A stretch of DNA of 64,000 nt from Rhizobium sp. RU36D (GCF_900176345.1 NZ_FWXU01000009.1:124001-188000), one strand, 5' to 3'. Counted from the first letter of the stretch, positions 1-12,458 are shown. The notes: generated by a model not told the origin, from the sequence alone. Numbers and translations are program-made.

Positions 1-1895
1 TCACGGACCTGACCGTCTACACCACCCGGCCGGACACGCTCTTTGGCGCGTCCTTCATGGCGATTGCCGCGGATCATCCCCTGGCCAAGGCGGTTGCTGA
101 AAACAATGCCGACCTCGCAGCATTCTGCGATGAGTGCCGTCGCCAAGGCACATCCCTTGCCGCTCTGGAGACTGCCGAGAAACGCGGTATGGATACCGGC
201 ATCAGAGTGAAACATCCCTTCGATCCCGCGTGGGAACTGCCAGTCTACATCGCCAATTTCGTGCTGATGGATTACGGCACCGGAGCCATCTTCGGCTGCC
301 CTTCCGGAGACCAGCGAGACCTGGACTTCGCCCGCAAATATCAGTTGCCTGTGGTTCCCGTCGTCATGCCTGCCGATGCCCACGCAGCGAGTTTTGCGAT
401 CGGCGATGTGGCCTATGATGGCGACGGCGTGATGATCAATTCGCGGTTCCTCGACGGCATGACCCCCGCCGAGGCGTTTGAGACGGTAACCGAGAAGCTG
501 GCTGCGACATTGCTGCACGGCCGGCCACAGGCAGAGCGCAAGGTGAACTTCCGACTGCGCGACTGGGGCGTCTCCCGCCAGCGCTATTGGGGCTGCCCGA
601 TCCCGGTGATCCACTGCGAGGACTGCGGCGTCGTGCCGGTGCCGAAGCAGGATCTGCCGGTCAAGCTGCCGGATGACGTGAGCTTCGATGTTCCGGGCAA
701 TCCGCTCGACCGGCATCCGACTTGGCGTCACGTGAACTGCCCTGTCTGCGCCAAGCCTGCCCGGCGGGAAACCGACACGATGGATACCTTCGTCGATTCG
801 AGCTGGTACTTCGCCCGCTTTACCGCGCCATGGCAGAACGAACCGACCGATCCCAAGGTTGCCGACCACTGGCTGCCGGTCGATCAGTATATCGGCGGCA
901 TCGAGCATGCGATCCTGCACCTGCTTTACTCGCGTTTCTTCACCCGTGCGATGCGTGAAACCGGACATGTCAGCCTGTCAGAACCGTTCCGCGGTCTCTT
1001 CACCCAGGGCATGGTGGTTCATGAGACCTATCGTCTGGGCGAAGGCGCCAACGGCCAATGGGTAACGCCGGCCGAGATCAGGATCGAAGAGATCAATGGC
1101 GTGCGGCGCGCCCGCATGATCGCCTCTGGCGAGGACGTCGCCATCGGCTCGATCGAGAAGATGTCGAAGTCGAAGAAGAACGTTGTCGATCCCGACGACA
1201 TCATCGCCTCCTACGGAGCCGACACCGCCCGCTTCTTCGTTCTCTCCGATTCTCCCCCGGAAAGAGACGTCATCTGGTCCGAATCAGGCGTTGAGGGTGC
1301 GCATCGCTTCGTGCAGCGCGTCTGGCGCCTGGTTTCCGAAGCCGCACCAGCCTTGCGAGCAGTTGCTGCGAATCCGGCTAAGGATGGCGAAGCTCTGGCG
1401 ATCTCGCAGATTGCGCACAAGACGCTGATGGCTGTGCAGGGGGATTTCGACAAGCTCGCCTTCAACAAGGCTGTGGCGCGCATCTACGAACTTGTGAACG
1501 CCCTGGCGGCTCCGCTGACCCGTGTTGCCGGTGGCGAAGGGGACGCGACCTACACCGCCGCGGTGCGCAATGCCGCGGAGATCCTGGTGCAGCTCATCGC
1601 GCCCATGACGCCGCATCTGGCGGAGGAATGCTGGGCCGTGCTTGGCAATGCCGGCATGGTCTCGACCTCCACCTGGCCGGTATTTGATCCTGATCTGGTG
1701 GCCGAAAACGAGATTGTGCTGCCGGTCCAGATCAACGGCAAGAAGCGTGCTGAATTGACAATCGCCCGTGATGCGGACCAAGATGCCGTACGCGAGGCGG
1801 TGCTGGCCCTGGATGCGGTAGCGGCCGCGCTGCAGGGCCAGGCGCCAAAGAAGATTATTGTGGTGCCGCAAAGGATTGTGAACATTGTTGTTTGA
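1..1895 (+). CDS. leuS: Leucyl-tRNA synthetase, 5' truncated by window edge
   Basis: Charges tRNA-Leu with leucine in the cytosol (class I aminoacyl-tRNA synthetase). The reading frame is already open at base 3, so the N-terminal part with the HIGH motif lies outside the window. About 630 residues are visible, against roughly 860-880 in the family. The visible part opens in the CP1 editing domain with the threonine-rich [12 protein letters not shown], followed by [18 protein letters not shown], which carries the editing-site aspartate. KMSKSKKN at 1158-1181 is the ATP-binding KMSKS loop, followed by the anticodon-binding helical domain. It overlaps lptE by 11 nt, and the leuS-lptE-holA order is shared with gammaproteobacteria. 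Confidence 0.97.
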   Translation, partial: TDLTVYTTRPDTLFGASFMAIAADHPLAKAVAENNADLAAFCDECRRQGTSLAALETAEKRGMDTGIRVKHPFDPAWELPVYIANFVLMDYGTGAIFGCPSGDQRDLDFARKYQLPVVPVVMPADAHAASFAIGDVAYDGDGVMINSRFLDGMTPAEAFETVTEKLAATLLHGRPQAERKVNFRLRDWGVSRQRYWGCPIPVIHCEDCGVVPVPKQDLPVKLPDDVSFDVPGNPLDRHPTWRHVNCPVCAKPARRETDTMDTFVDSSWYFARFTAPWQNEPTDPKVADHWLPVDQYIGGIEHAILHLLYSRFFTRAMRETGHVSLSEPFRGLFTQGMVVHETYRLGEGANGQWVTPAEIRIEEINGVRRARMIASGEDVAIGSIEKMSKSKKNVVDPDDIIASYGADTARFFVLSDSPPERDVIWSESGVEGAHRFVQRVWRLVSEAAPALRAVAANPAKDGEALAISQIAHKTLMAVQGDFDKLAFNKAVARIYELVNALAAPLTRVAGGEGDATYTAAVRNAAEILVQLIAPMTPHLAEECWAVLGNAGMVSTSTWPVFDPDLVAENEIVLPVQINGKKRAELTIARDADQDAVREAVLALDAVAAALQGQAPKKIIVVPQRIVNIVV

Positions 1896-2406
1896 TTTCG
1901 CTCGCCTGCGGCTAAGCAAATTGGTTCTCGGTTCCACGCTCCTGGCGGTCAGCCTGGCAACTGGCTGCCAGGTTCGTCCGCTTTATGAGACGGGTGGGAA
2001 TGCCGGAAAGGCGCTGCCTGCGATCGGCTTTGCTGATGCGACGGATCGCGTCACGCAGGAACTGCGTAATCGCCTGATCTTCCTGACCTCAGGCGGCGCA
2101 GGCGAGCCCCAGAACCCGGAATACAGTGTTCAGCTGAACGTGTCGTCCAGTGCGTCAGAGGTCTTGGGTGACAAAGATACCAATGTCATGAAGACGGGCA
2201 ACCTGACCATGTCAGCAAGCTATTCGCTGAGCCGGATGTCCGATGGCACCATCCTGAAGGTGGGTAAGCGGACCGTATCGGTATTCGTCTATTATCCAAT
2301 CCAGGAATTCGCCAAGATGCGCGCTGTGCGGGACGCGGAAGACAGAGCGGCCGGAGAGATCGCGGAACTGGTTCGGGCTGATCTGGCGGCTGTCCTGGGC
2401 CGCTGA
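1885..2406 (+). CDS. lptE: LPS-assembly lipoprotein LptE
   Basis: Outer-membrane lipoprotein that plugs and helps assemble LptD, the machine that inserts lipopolysaccharide into the outer leaflet. The 173-residue product has a basic N-terminus, a hydrophobic stretch (residues 13-26) and a lipobox-like LATGC ending at Cys28, as expected for a lipoprotein signal peptide. The start is a TTG at 1885, chosen because AAGGA sits 9 nt upstream inside the leuS end. It overlaps leuS by 11 nt and precedes holA by 12 nt, so the three are probably cotranscribed. Sequence conservation in the family is low; gene order and lipobox carry much of the assignment. Confidence 0.88.
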   Translation: MLFDFARLRLSKLVLGSTLLAVSLATGCQVRPLYETGGNAGKALPAIGFADATDRVTQELRNRLIFLTSGGAGEPQNPEYSVQLNVSSSASEVLGDKDTNVMKTGNLTMSASYSLSRMSDGTILKVGKRTVSVFVYYPIQEFAKMRAVRDAEDRAAGEIAELVRADLAAVLGR

Positions 2407-2418
2407 TACCGACATCAG

Positions 2419-3468
2419 ATGACCGAGATAAAGTCCCACGAATTCGATCAGTTCCGTCAACGATCTCGTGGGCAATATCGCCTGTTTGTGTTTTATGGGC
2501 CTGATCAGGGTTTGATCAGCGAAAGAGCCGCGGCTATTGCCAGCAACACAGGCGTTGCCCTTGACGATCCCTTCTCTCTGGTTCGGCTTGATGCGTCTGA
2601 CATCCAGAGCGATCCTGGGCGTCTGGCTGATGAGGTCAACTCGGTCGGCTTGTTCGGTGGCGAGAAGCTGATCTGGATAAAGGGGGCAGGGGCCGATAAG
2701 CGCCTTGCCGACGCGCTCGAACATATTTCGGCAACGGAACAACATGAAAGCTATGTGATTATTGAGGCCGGCGACCTAAAAAAGGGGGCTGCCTTACGCA
2801 AGATCGGCGAAACATCGCGCAATATCGCGATCGTGGCCTGCTATAGTGATGACGCTCGATCCCTCAACGCCTTGATAGACGCCGAACTTTCCGAAGCCGG
2901 GCTGGCGATTTCCCCCGCCGCACGGGCCCTCTTGATCGATTCCTTGGGCGGCGACCGGATTGCATCCCGAAACGAGATCCGCAAGCTGGCGCTCTATTGC
3001 CGGGGAATGCCCTCAATTGAGCGCGAGCATGTGGTCGACATCGTCGGTGACGCCAGTGCCATCTCTGTTGATGAAGCGGTCGACGCTGTCATGAGCGGCA
3101 AACCCGATGACCTGCTGCATGCGATGCAGAAAATCGCATCGTCCAAGACATCAGTGTTTCTCGTTCTGCAGAATTGCATGCGGCAGTTCCAGCAGCTTGA
3201 AGCGATGGCGGCGGAGATGCAGTTGAAAAAGCTCCAGCCGTCACAAGTGATGCAGACGCTTGGCCGGGGCATTCATTTCCGCCGTAAACCCGTCCTTGAA
3301 AATGCGCTAAGGACTTGGCCGCCGTCAGAACTGGCGCGCGAGGCCCGCCGTTTGCAGGCGACTATCCTGCAAACACGACAGAGGCAGGCACTGGAAGACA
3401 CGATTGCCTTGCAGAGCCTGCTGTCAACGACGTTGCACGCTGCACGGTTTAATAGAAGAGCCGGCTAA
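2419..3468 (+). CDS. holA: DNA polymerase III subunit delta
   Basis: The delta subunit opens the beta sliding clamp within the clamp-loader complex of the replicative polymerase. The 349-residue length fits the family. The N-terminal part (FYGPDQGLISERA near residue 25) matches the degenerate nucleotide-binding domain of delta, which lacks a working Walker A motif, and the C-terminal helical collar domain follows. It sits 12 nt after lptE, the same pairing as in E. coli, and converges on parB with only 23 nt between stops. No clear ribosome-binding site is visible before the ATG. Confidence 0.92.
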   Translation: MTEIKSHEFDQFRQRSRGQYRLFVFYGPDQGLISERAAAIASNTGVALDDPFSLVRLDASDIQSDPGRLADEVNSVGLFGGEKLIWIKGAGADKRLADALEHISATEQHESYVIIEAGDLKKGAALRKIGETSRNIAIVACYSDDARSLNALIDAELSEAGLAISPAARALLIDSLGGDRIASRNEIRKLALYCRGMPSIEREHVVDIVGDASAISVDEAVDAVMSGKPDDLLHAMQKIASSKTSVFLVLQNCMRQFQQLEAMAAEMQLKKLQPSQVMQTLGRGIHFRRKPVLENALRTWPPSELAREARRLQATILQTRQRQALEDTIALQSLLSTTLHAARFNRRAG

Positions 3469-3491
3469 TCATTTTTGCCTGGGAGTTGAGC

Positions 3492-4382
3492 TTATCGGGC
3501 AGCCTCTAGCAGGCGGCAGATTTCCTCAAGTTGCTCCAGAGTCTTGTAAGCAATCCTCAACTGGCCACCAGCACCCTTGTGATTGATCGTCACGGAAAGG
3601 CCAAGACGGTCACTCAGGCTACGCTCCAATGCCAGCGTATCGGAATCCTTCATGCTGGCAGCGCTGGCAGCATCTGGAGCAGGTGCATTCTGAGCCTTGA
3701 TGTCATTCTGCGCCAGGCGCTCTGCATCCCGCACAGACATGCCTTTGGACGTAATGACCCGTGCGAGCGCGACAGGATCCGAAGTCGGTACCAGTGCCCG
3801 AGCATGACCGGCGGACAGGCTGCCATCGGCCAGCATGTTCCGCACCTGATCGGGCAGCTTCAACAGTCTCAGGCTGTTTGCCACATGGCTTCTGCTCTTG
3901 CCGATAATCTCGCCGAGATCATTCTGCGTGTAGCCATGTTCAGCAATCAGCTGTTCATAGCCAAGAGCTTCTTCCAGCGGATTGAGATCTGCGCGCTGGA
4001 CGTTTTCGACGATTGCGAGTTCTAGGGCTGTCCTGTCATCAACATCACGGACAATGACGGGAATTTCCACGAGACCGGCGAGCTGAGCCGCCCGCCACCG
4101 ACGTTCGCCGGCAATGATTTCGAACCGATCACGATCACGCGTGCGGACGACCACCGGCTGCACGATGCCATGCTGGCGGATCGATCCGGCCAGTTCCTGC
4201 AACACGGCTTCATCAAAATAGCGGCGCGGGTTCTTCGGATTGCGCGAAACGAACTCGATCGGCACCATGCGATCAGCGCTGACCGTTGAACGGCCTTCTC
4301 CGACCGGCGCCGGCTGGTCCATTTCACCGATCAATGCAGCCAGGCCACGCCCAAGCCGACGTTTGGAGATGTCGTCATTCAT
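3492..4382 (-). CDS. parB: Chromosome partitioning protein ParB
   Basis: CTP-dependent DNA clamp that loads at parS sites near the origin and recruits ParA and SMC for chromosome segregation. The 296-residue protein has the N-terminal RRLGRGLAALIG motif that contacts ParA, the CTP-binding GERRWRA motif (residues 92-98), a helix-turn-helix region around residues 150-177 that reads parS, and a C-terminal dimerisation domain. It lies 39 nt downstream of parA in one operon. Six parS-like sites in this window (5819, 7796, 14123, 22937, 22964, 59794) are its expected targets. Confidence 0.97.
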   Translation of the reverse strand: MNDDISKRRLGRGLAALIGEMDQPAPVGEGRSTVSADRMVPIEFVSRNPKNPRRYFDEAVLQELAGSIRQHGIVQPVVVRTRDRDRFEIIAGERRWRAAQLAGLVEIPVIVRDVDDRTALELAIVENVQRADLNPLEEALGYEQLIAEHGYTQNDLGEIIGKSRSHVANSLRLLKLPDQVRNMLADGSLSAGHARALVPTSDPVALARVITSKGMSVRDAERLAQNDIKAQNAPAPDAASAASMKDSDTLALERSLSDRLGLSVTINHKGAGGQLRIAYKTLEQLEEICRLLEAAR

Positions 4383-4421
4383 ACCGCAATACCTTCACAT
4401 TCCCGGCGTCTTAGATCCAAA

Positions 4422-5219
4422 TCAGGCGGCAGCTTTTCGCTGGCGCTCTCGCTGGATGACCTCGGAAGCCAGCTGCAAATAGGCCTGGCTGCCCGCACAT
4501 TTCAGGTCATAAAGAATAGCCGGCTTACCATAAGATGGTGCCTCGGAAACTCGGACGTTACGCGGAATCAAGGTGTGATAGACCTTTTCACCCAGATGCG
4601 TGCGAACATCGTTGACAACCTGTTGCGCCAAGTTGTTGCGGGCATCGAACATCGTCAGAACAATACCCTGGATATCCAGCGAGGGATTCACGCTGCGGCG
4701 CACCTGATTGATCGTCTCAAGCAACTGGCTGAGACCTTCCAGCGCAAAGAATTCGCACTGCAAAGGAACTAGCACCGAATGCGCCGCGGCCATGGCATTC
4801 ATCGTCAGAAGATTGAACGACGGCGGGCAATCCAGGAGGACATAGTTGTAGGACCGCGCATCGTCGGCAGACAGAGCCGTCTTCAGGCGAAACACCCGAT
4901 CGGCCTGCTGGGCGATTTCCATCTCGAGCCCCAGGAGATCCAAGGTAGAAGGGATAATCGCCAGGTTGGGCACTGCGGTCTGCAAAGCGGCTTCCGCAAC
5001 CGTGTTTGCTCCGACAAGGATGTCGTAGGACGACAATTTCCGCTCACGCCGACCGATCCCAAGGCCCGTGCTGGCATTCCCCTGCGGATCCAGGTCAATG
5101 ATCAAAACCCGTTCACCGATCGCGGCAAGTGCCGTCGCAAGATTGATGGCGGTCGTGGTCTTGCCAACGCCACCCTTCTGGTTCGCGATGGTAATGATGC
5201 GGTTTTTTTCGCTCGTCAT
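4422..5219 (-). CDS. parA: Chromosome partitioning ATPase ParA
   Basis: Deviant Walker ATPase of the ParA/Soj/MinD family; its ATP-bound dimers coat the nucleoid and pull ParB-parS complexes apart. The 265-residue product has the deviant Walker A motif KGGVGKTT at residues 15-22 and the [10 protein letters not shown] motif near residues 43-52. The length is that of chromosomal ParA proteins without the N-terminal DNA-binding extension of plasmid types. It overlaps the end of rsmG by 4 nt (ATGA), so rsmG-parA-parB appear translationally coupled. Confidence 0.97.
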   Translation of the reverse strand: MTSEKNRIITIANQKGGVGKTTTAINLATALAAIGERVLIIDLDPQGNASTGLGIGRRERKLSSYDILVGANTVAEAALQTAVPNLAIIPSTLDLLGLEMEIAQQADRVFRLKTALSADDARSYNYVLLDCPPSFNLLTMNAMAAAHSVLVPLQCEFFALEGLSQLLETINQVRRSVNPSLDIQGIVLTMFDARNNLAQQVVNDVRTHLGEKVYHTLIPRNVRVSEAPSYGKPAILYDLKCAGSQAYLQLASEVIQRERQRKAAA

Positions 5220-5854
5220 GCGGCACCTGAACTCAGTTGAGGCTTCGGGGCGATATCGGTGATCTCCAGAATGACGGAGTCAGGCTCGATCGCACTGGAA
5301 TGTTTTATCATGTCGAATTGCCAGCGACCACGCGCTTTATCGACTTCGGCCTGATAATCCCGGCCTTTGTGGAAATAGGTTCTTATCTGGGGATTGCGCT
5401 GCACCCATGGAAGGGCAAATTCCAGGAGCATGTCGAGCTCCGCCAAGGCCCTGGCAGAAATTGCGTCACAAACGTCGATTCGGGCAGGAGCGTCTTCGAT
5501 ACGGCACGCATGGACCGTGCCGCGAGCCCCTGTCTCAAGAAGTACTTGCCGGAGAAAACCAGCCTTCTTGTGATTGCTTTCTACAAGATGAACCCAGCCA
5601 TCTCCCAGCTCCGCCAGGAGAATTGCGGTAATGATGCCAGGAAACCCGCCGCCGCTACCAAGATCAATCCATTGTTTCGGATACGGTAGGAGATTGAAAA
5701 TCTGAATACTGTCCGCCAAATGGCGCTGTTGAAAATCTTTCTTGGTGGATGACGCCACCAGATTCATGGTCGCTGACCACTTTTCGAACAGTCGCTGAAA
5801 GATCTCGAGCCGCTGGCGGGTTTCACGTGAAACATCCACGCCAGCAACCTTCAA
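5216..5854 (-). CDS. rsmG: 16S rRNA (guanine-N7) methyltransferase RsmG
   Basis: Methylates N7 of G527 of 16S rRNA using S-adenosylmethionine. The SAM-binding loop [12 protein letters not shown] is clear, and the protein has the usual about 210 residues. The start is uncertain. A TTG at 5854 gives 212 residues and an N-terminus ([11 protein letters not shown]) like relatives. A GTG at 5839 has GAAGG 8 nt upstream and gives 207 residues. The frame stays open up to a GTG at 5905 inside mnmG, but without a ribosome-binding site. The codons for V-S-R-E-T coincide with a parS-like site (5819-5834). It overlaps parA by 4 nt. Confidence 0.93.
   Translation of the reverse strand: MKVAGVDVSRETRQRLEIFQRLFEKWSATMNLVASSTKKDFQQRHLADSIQIFNLLPYPKQWIDLGSGGGFPGIITAILLAELGDGWVHLVESNHKKAGFLRQVLLETGARGTVHACRIEDAPARIDVCDAISARALAELDMLLEFALPWVQRNPQIRTYFHKGRDYQAEVDKARGRWQFDMIKHSSAIEPDSVILEITDIAPKPQLSSGAA
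5819..5834. promoter_or_regulatory. parS-like ParB-binding site inside rsmG
   Basis: GGTTTCACGTGAAACA matches the ParB consensus TGTTTCACGTGAAACA except for the first base. It is about 6.6 kb from the proposed oriC. It lies within coding sequence and specifies V-S-R-E-T of RsmG, so it is constrained both as protein code and as a binding site. Confidence 0.88.
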
Positions 5855-5879
5855 GGGTATATTTGACTCTGACAACGCT

Positions 5880-7751
5880 CTAGCTCGCTTTCCGCTCGAA
5901 ATCACCGCGGCGCAGCACGCCTATAAGCAAGGAGATGGCCGCCGGTGTCATACCATCGACCCGGCTTGCTTGAGCGATTGTAGAGGGTCGCGCGGCAGTG
6001 AGTTTCTGCTTTAGCTCGTTCGACAATCCTGGCAAGCCTAGGAAATCGAAATCCACCGGAATACCGCGCTGCTCTTCGCGCTTTGTGGCGTCGATATCCG
6101 CCTGTTGCCGATCCAGATAGGTCGCGTAGGCACAGTGAGTGGATAGAGCAGACGCAATTTTGGGCGACCAGCCCTCCAATTCAGGCCAGATCTGTCCCAG
6201 CTTGTTCAAGTCGATATCTGGAAAGCTGAGCAGTTCCGACGCAGACCTTCGGCGTCCGTCCTGATTCAATTTTAGACCATGAGCCGTGGCTTCATTCGGT
6301 GTCAACGACAGTTCCTGAAGCTTCTGTAGGCCTCCACGAAATGATGAATCAAATTCTACAAAGCGAGACGCACGATCGGGGCCAACGCATCCCCACTCGA
6401 TGCCTTTCGCTGTCAGGCGCAAATCGGCATTGTCAGCTCGTAAGGACAAACGGAACTCCGCCCTCGAGGTAAACATGCGATAGGGCTCTGTTATCCCCCT
6501 TGTTGTCAGATCGTCGATCATGACCCCGATATAAGAATCAGCGCGGCTGAAATGCACTCCACGACGTTTCTGTGCGCGCAGCGCAGCGTTTAGTCCAGCC
6601 ACGAGACCTTGCGCGGCCGCCTCTTCGTAACCGGTCGTTCCATTAATTTGGCCTGCCAGATAAAGACCTTTCACGGTCTTCAGCTCTAACGACGGCTGCA
6701 ACTCTCGGGGGTCGACATGATCATACTCGATGGCGTAGCCCGTCTGAATAATCCGAACAGCTTCGAGACCAGGAATAGTCCGAATAAACGCTTCCTGGAC
6801 GTCTTCAGGCAAAGATGTGGAGATGCCGTTGGGATACACCGTCGTGTCATCAAGGCCCTCCGGCTCCAGAAAGATCTGATGGCCGTCGCGCTCACCAAAA
6901 CGGGTGATCTTGTCTTCAATCGATGGGCAATATCGCGGCCCCACACCCTCGATCTGGCCGGAATACATCGCCGAGCGATGAATATTGTCGCTGATGATCC
7001 TGTGGGTTGCCGCCGTCGTTCGCGTAACGCCACAATCGATCTGACGATTCACGATTTTGTCGGTCATGAATGAAAATGGTATCGGATCCGAATCGGCCTT
7101 CTGCATCTCAAGCGCCGCCCAGTCGATGGTGGTTCCGTCCAAACGCGCGGGCGTGCCAGTCTTGAGGCGCCCGAGGCGCAGATCGAATGACGCCAGAGTG
7201 GCGCTCAGACCAACGGAAGGCGCTTCTCCAATGCGTCCCGCAGGAATTTTCCGATCGCCAATATGAATAAGACCGCGCAAGAACGTGCCGGTCGTCAGAA
7301 CCACGGCATCGGACTTGATCGTCCGCCCATCCGCCAACACGACACCATGCACGGTACGTCCTTCGTTGAGGAGATCGACAACGTCCCCCTCCATGATGTC
7401 CAGTCCAGGTAGATTGAACAAAGCAGCCTGTACCGCTTCACGATACAGACGGCGGTCCGCCTGCGTACGAGGACCCCAAACGGCTGGACCCTTCTTCCGG
7501 TTCAACATGCGGAACTGGATACCCGCCTGGTCGGCGCACACACCCATTACACCGTCGAGTGCATCGATCTCGCGGACCAGATGACCCTTTCCAAGGCCGC
7601 CAATAGCCGGATTGCATGACATGACACCAATTTTTTCCTTCTGATGGGTAATCAGAAGCGTCTTCACACCCATGCGTGCGGCAACAGCCGCTGCTTCAGT
7701 ACCGGCATGGCCGCCGCCGATCACGATGACATCATATTTCGGGTCCGTCAT
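5880..7751 (-). CDS. mnmG: tRNA uridine-34 modification FAD enzyme MnmG
   Basis: With MnmE it installs the carboxymethylaminomethyl group at U34 of certain tRNAs, which supports accurate decoding. The 623-residue length is typical. The N-terminal FAD-binding Rossmann motif [14 protein letters not shown] spans residues 8-21, and [12 protein letters not shown] (about residues 46-57) holds a conserved active-site cysteine. Its 3' end overlaps any extended rsmG frame. The 57-nt gap to mnmE contains a parS-like site. The historical name is gidA (glucose-inhibited division), and the gene is commonly found near origins. Confidence 0.97.
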   Translation of the reverse strand: MTDPKYDVIVIGGGHAGTEAAAVAARMGVKTLLITHQKEKIGVMSCNPAIGGLGKGHLVREIDALDGVMGVCADQAGIQFRMLNRKKGPAVWGPRTQADRRLYREAVQAALFNLPGLDIMEGDVVDLLNEGRTVHGVVLADGRTIKSDAVVLTTGTFLRGLIHIGDRKIPAGRIGEAPSVGLSATLASFDLRLGRLKTGTPARLDGTTIDWAALEMQKADSDPIPFSFMTDKIVNRQIDCGVTRTTAATHRIISDNIHRSAMYSGQIEGVGPRYCPSIEDKITRFGERDGHQIFLEPEGLDDTTVYPNGISTSLPEDVQEAFIRTIPGLEAVRIIQTGYAIEYDHVDPRELQPSLELKTVKGLYLAGQINGTTGYEEAAAQGLVAGLNAALRAQKRRGVHFSRADSYIGVMIDDLTTRGITEPYRMFTSRAEFRLSLRADNADLRLTAKGIEWGCVGPDRASRFVEFDSSFRGGLQKLQELSLTPNEATAHGLKLNQDGRRRSASELLSFPDIDLNKLGQIWPELEGWSPKIASALSTHCAYATYLDRQQADIDATKREEQRGIPVDFDFLGLPGLSNELKQKLTAARPSTIAQASRVDGMTPAAISLLIGVLRRGDFERKAS

Positions 7752-7795
7752 GATTTAATCCTAGCTCTGGCGAGCCCCACTGGGTCGCCGGTGCA

Positions 7796-7811
7796 TGTTT
7801 CACGTGAATCA
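7796..7811. promoter_or_regulatory. parS-like ParB-binding site at mnmE stop
   Basis: TGTTTCACGTGAATCA has one mismatch to the consensus 16-mer. It lies between mnmG and mnmE, and its last three bases form the mnmE stop codon on the minus strand. It is about 4.7 kb from the proposed oriC. Confidence 0.87.
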
Positions 7812-9131
7812 CTTGCCGATACAGAAGGATGAAAAGATAACACCGAGTACTTCCTCGGTGTCTATGCGGCCTGAAATACGCCCAAGCGCATCGGCAGCCT
7901 GGCGGAGATCCTCCGCCAAAAATTCTGTCTCGCGAATACTCCAATCATCAGCCGTCCGCAAGGCGAAAATGGCATTCTTGATATGGTTCACGTGTCTCAA
8001 CCGGCTCGGAACAACCTGCGTCAAGCCATGCGTTCGGGCTTCGATATGACGGATAATTTCATTTCGCAACTCATCGATACCGGCGCCGGTCTCCGTCGAA
8101 ATCACTAAATCATACTTCCCCGCATAAACGTCGGGGTTCAGATCGAGTTTGGTCCCAACACTGACGATCGGGATACCATCCGGTAAATCGGGGCCCGTGT
8201 GGTCAGTCGCCTGTAGATCACATAGCAAGAGGATTAGATCTGCTTCCGATATCTTAACACGGGCCCTATCGATGCCCATCCGTTCCACCTTATCAGTGGC
8301 TTCCCGTAGACCGGCCGTATCGTAAAGACGAACCAAGTAGCCGGAGAGGTTCAGGTCCGCATGAAGAACGTCCCGGGTAGTGCCAGCTATATCGGTAACG
8401 ATGGCTACATCGTTACCCGCTAAGGCGTTCATAAGGCTCGATTTTCCGGCGTTCGGAGCGCCAACAATCACCGCCTTGAAACCATCACGAATGATTTCTC
8501 CGGCGCCCTCAAGCCGGATATGCTCCTGCATCTCCTCACGCAAGGCCGCTACATCGCGGATGACGCTTTGAGCAAGGCTACCGGGCACGTCTTCCTCATC
8601 GGCAAAATCAAGCTCTGCTTCCAGCATCGCACGAGCATGCAAGATGCGCTGCCGCCAGGATGCATAGAGTTTCGATTGCGTACCGGAACTTCCTGATATG
8701 GCTAGGCGTCGTTGCATCTCCGTTTCGGCGGCCAGCAGATCGCCAAGACCTTCCACCTCGGCCAGATCAAGCTTGCCACGCTGAAATGCGCGGCGAGAAA
8801 ACTCGCCTGCCTCCGCCGTACGGCAACCAGATGCCTCAAGTTCGGCATAGACTGCCGAAAGCACGGCTCGGCTACCATGCAAATGGAGTTCCACGCAGTC
8901 TTCACCGGTAAACGAGTTGGGCCCAGGGAAGACCAACACAAGCGCTTGGTCCAATAGGTTACCGTCACGGTTTCGAATCGATCGCAGTGACGCGATGCGT
9001 GCGTCTGGTAGTTTGCCGGCGAGTTTCTCACAGGCAGCAAAAGCCGCTGATCCACTGATACGGACCACGGCGACACCGGCCGGCAGTGGGCCGCTGGAAA
9101 GCGCGAAGATGGTATCTGAGAAGCTGGCCAT
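7809..9131 (-). CDS. mnmE: tRNA uridine-34 modification GTPase MnmE
   Basis: GTPase partner of MnmG in modification of the tRNA wobble uridine. It has the N-terminal folate-binding domain (SDTIFALSSGPLPAGVAVVR), a central G domain with the P-loop GAPNAGKSS and the DIAGTTRD switch, and ends in the diagnostic CIGK motif whose cysteine is required for modification. The ATG at 9131 is preferred: GGAAAG lies about 8 nt upstream and the product is 440 residues, as in relatives. An upstream in-frame start at 9164 would add 11 unconserved residues. The stop codon is shared with a parS-like site. Confidence 0.96.
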   Translation of the reverse strand: MASFSDTIFALSSGPLPAGVAVVRISGSAAFAACEKLAGKLPDARIASLRSIRNRDGNLLDQALVLVFPGPNSFTGEDCVELHLHGSRAVLSAVYAELEASGCRTAEAGEFSRRAFQRGKLDLAEVEGLGDLLAAETEMQRRLAISGSSGTQSKLYASWRQRILHARAMLEAELDFADEEDVPGSLAQSVIRDVAALREEMQEHIRLEGAGEIIRDGFKAVIVGAPNAGKSSLMNALAGNDVAIVTDIAGTTRDVLHADLNLSGYLVRLYDTAGLREATDKVERMGIDRARVKISEADLILLLCDLQATDHTGPDLPDGIPIVSVGTKLDLNPDVYAGKYDLVISTETGAGIDELRNEIIRHIEARTHGLTQVVPSRLRHVNHIKNAIFALRTADDWSIRETEFLAEDLRQAADALGRISGRIDTEEVLGVIFSSFCIGK

Positions 9132-9189
9132 AATGAACTTTCCAAACGCTCTGCCACGCTGCAAAGCCAGTTAGTCTCAAAACGCACAA

Positions 9190-9211
9190 CGCCGGAGCGT
9201 TAGCCCCGGCG
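9190..9211 (-). terminator. Weak hairpin after rho
   Basis: CGCCGG and CCGGCG form a 6-bp stem around a 10-nt loop in the gap between the rho stop and the mnmE start. On the minus strand the stem is followed by TTGTGCGTTTTG rather than a clean T-run, so any termination would be inefficient. Confidence 0.3.
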
Positions 9212-9238
9212 CCGAAGACAAGCAATATGCTGCCTCGA

Positions 9239-10504
<1,266 letters not shown>

Positions 10505-10700
10505 GAAGAAGGACCACGTATTATTTGTGAGGGGGAAGGCGTGCCGTTGGACTTCGCTACGGTCGGAGAAGAGACCGCAAATGACAGAACGCTACGCAAG
10601 CCTGAAAGATAGGATTTGCGGAAAATAGCGATTCACCCCGCCACCTGCAAGGGAAAAGGGAAAACAACGCAAAATTATACAAATTAAAGGCAGATGCCTA

Positions 10701-11246
10701 TCAAAAAGGCTTCACGATGACCATGATAACGATCAGGATCATCAAGACCGTCGGAACCTCGTTGATCACACGCCAGTGCCGGGCGCTGCGCTCGCGTCGG
10801 TCTGCGGCAAACTCCCTGATGGCTTTTCCGTAATATTCGTGAACCCCTGTCAGGCCAACCACGGCAGCCAGCTTCACATGGAGCCAGCCGCCCATAAAGC
10901 CAAAGCCCTCCCAGGCAAGGTACAGACCAAAGACCCAGGTCACCGCCATCGCCGGCCGCATGATCAAGCGGAACAGGCGTTGCTCCATCACCTTGAAGGT
11001 TTCCGACTGGTTCGTACCGGGCTCACTGTCGAAATGATAGATGAACAGCCTGGGCATGTAGAGCATGCCTGCCATCCAGGAAATCACCGCAATCACATGC
11101 AGTGCCTTGGCCCAGAGGTAGAGATCGGCCGGCTCAAGAACGAAGATCGCAAGCGCCACGAGCAGGAAAACGACGAGGGCTGACACAGCGCGCCAGGCCG
11201 CCTTGGCGCCAGCCCGTTTTCCGCTCTCGAGCTCCCGGTCAGCCAT
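10701..11246 (-). CDS. hemJ: Protoporphyrinogen IX oxidase HemJ
   Basis: Membrane-bound enzyme that oxidises protoporphyrinogen IX to protoporphyrin IX, the form found in most alphaproteobacteria instead of HemG or HemY. The 181-residue protein has about four transmembrane helices and the conserved [20 protein letters not shown] segment with its histidine near the first helices, as in the CopD-like HemJ family. The start ATG overlaps the hemE stop by 8 nt, so uroporphyrinogen decarboxylase and this later step of the haem pathway are coupled. Confidence 0.93.
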   Translation of the reverse strand: MADRELESGKRAGAKAAWRAVSALVVFLLVALAIFVLEPADLYLWAKALHVIAVISWMAGMLYMPRLFIYHFDSEPGTNQSETFKVMEQRLFRLIMRPAMAVTWVFGLYLAWEGFGFMGGWLHVKLAAVVGLTGVHEYYGKAIREFAADRRERSARHWRVINEVPTVLMILIVIMVIVKPF

Positions 11247-12285
11247 GGGAGGTCCCGCGCACCCGCTTCACAAGCGCCGTCACGTGCTCCGGGTCCGCCT
11301 GGGGTGTGATGCCATGGCCGAGATTGAAGATCAGCGGTCCCTGGCCCAAAGCATTCATAATGCGGTCAATGCCCTCATCAAGCGCGGCGCCACCGGCAAC
11401 GACCCGCATGGGATCGAGATTGCCCTGAACCGGTCCGTCCTTCTGCAATTCGGCGGCAAAACCCAACGGCACCGACCAATCTAGCCCGATCGCATCAGCA
11501 CCGGTGCCCTGGCGGTAATCCTTGAGCAGATAGCCCGCACCCTTGGCAAAGGCGATGATCCGCGCCTGCGGCCGCCTGCTGCGCACCGAGGCAATCATCC
11601 GCTGAACCGGAGCAACGCAATAGCGCGCAAATTCCTCCTCACCCAGCACACCCGCCCAGGAATCGAAGATCTGCACCGCATCGGCGCCGGCATCGATCTG
11701 CTCCACGAGATAGTCAGCGGAAATTTCGGCAAGGATTGCCAGCAAGCGATCAAAGGCTTCGGGATAGCGATAGGCGAAAAGACGCGCTGGCGCCTGGTCT
11801 GGCGTCCCGTGCCCCGCAATCATATAGGTCGCAACCGTCCAAGGCGCCCCACAAAAGCCGAGCAGGGTGGTTCCCCCTGGCAATTCCTGGCGCAAGCGCC
11901 GCACGGTCTCGAACACCGGCTGGAGATGCGAAAGAACATTTTCCCGCGTCAAGTTTGCTATCCCCTCCGCATCGATTGGGGTCATCTGCGGTCCGTGTCC
12001 CTCAGTGAAGGTCACGTTCCTTCCAAGGGCATCGGGGATCACAAGGATATCGGAGAACAGGATGGCTGCATCGAAGCCATAGCGGCGGATTGGCTGGAGT
12101 GTCACCTCGACCGCGAATTCCGGGGTATAACAGAGATCGAGAAAACTCCCGGCCTTTGCCCTCACCTCACGATATTCAGGCAGATACCGTCCGGCTTGCC
12201 GCATCAGCCAGATGGGAGGCGGTGTCAGTGTCTTGCCGTTCAACACATCCATGATTCGCCGATGATGTTCGGTCACTCTGGCCAT
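11239..12285 (-). CDS. hemE: Uroporphyrinogen decarboxylase
   Basis: Decarboxylates the four acetate side chains of uroporphyrinogen III to give coproporphyrinogen III in haem synthesis. [14 protein letters not shown] (residues 26-39) is the family signature near the active site, and the 348-residue length is normal. The ATG at 12285 gives an N-terminus ([15 protein letters not shown]) like relatives. An in-frame start at 12336 would add 17 basic residues encoded in the AT-rich origin region. hemE next to the chromosomal origin is the documented arrangement in Caulobacter and Sinorhizobium. Confidence 0.96.
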   Translation of the reverse strand: MARVTEHHRRIMDVLNGKTLTPPPIWLMRQAGRYLPEYREVRAKAGSFLDLCYTPEFAVEVTLQPIRRYGFDAAILFSDILVIPDALGRNVTFTEGHGPQMTPIDAEGIANLTRENVLSHLQPVFETVRRLRQELPGGTTLLGFCGAPWTVATYMIAGHGTPDQAPARLFAYRYPEAFDRLLAILAEISADYLVEQIDAGADAVQIFDSWAGVLGEEEFARYCVAPVQRMIASVRSRRPQARIIAFAKGAGYLLKDYRQGTGADAIGLDWSVPLGFAAELQKDGPVQGNLDPMRVVAGGAALDEGIDRIMNALGQGPLIFNLGHGITPQADPEHVTALVKRVRGTSHG

Positions 12286-12458
12286 CCCTAAAAAATCTAA
12301 AATGATCTTAGATCTTCTTCTATTTCTAAGAGTCACTGACTATCAAGGATTAAACCCTGTCCACAATGCAAAGGGCAAACCGGGCACTGCTGCAAAACAT
12401 CGACGCGGATACATCGGGACTTTCATAAAATCGCGCAAATATCCAAATCGAATTTCTG

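Noticed and set aside
7984-7999. Further CACGTG-containing parS-like sequence inside mnmE
   Set aside because: It keeps TTCACGTG but has four mismatches to the 16-mer and breaks the right half of the palindrome.
10505-10700. Possible small gene or structured RNA between hemJ and rho
   Set aside because: No frame with a recognisable product and only short repeats such as AGGCAGATGCCT; treated as the rho leader.
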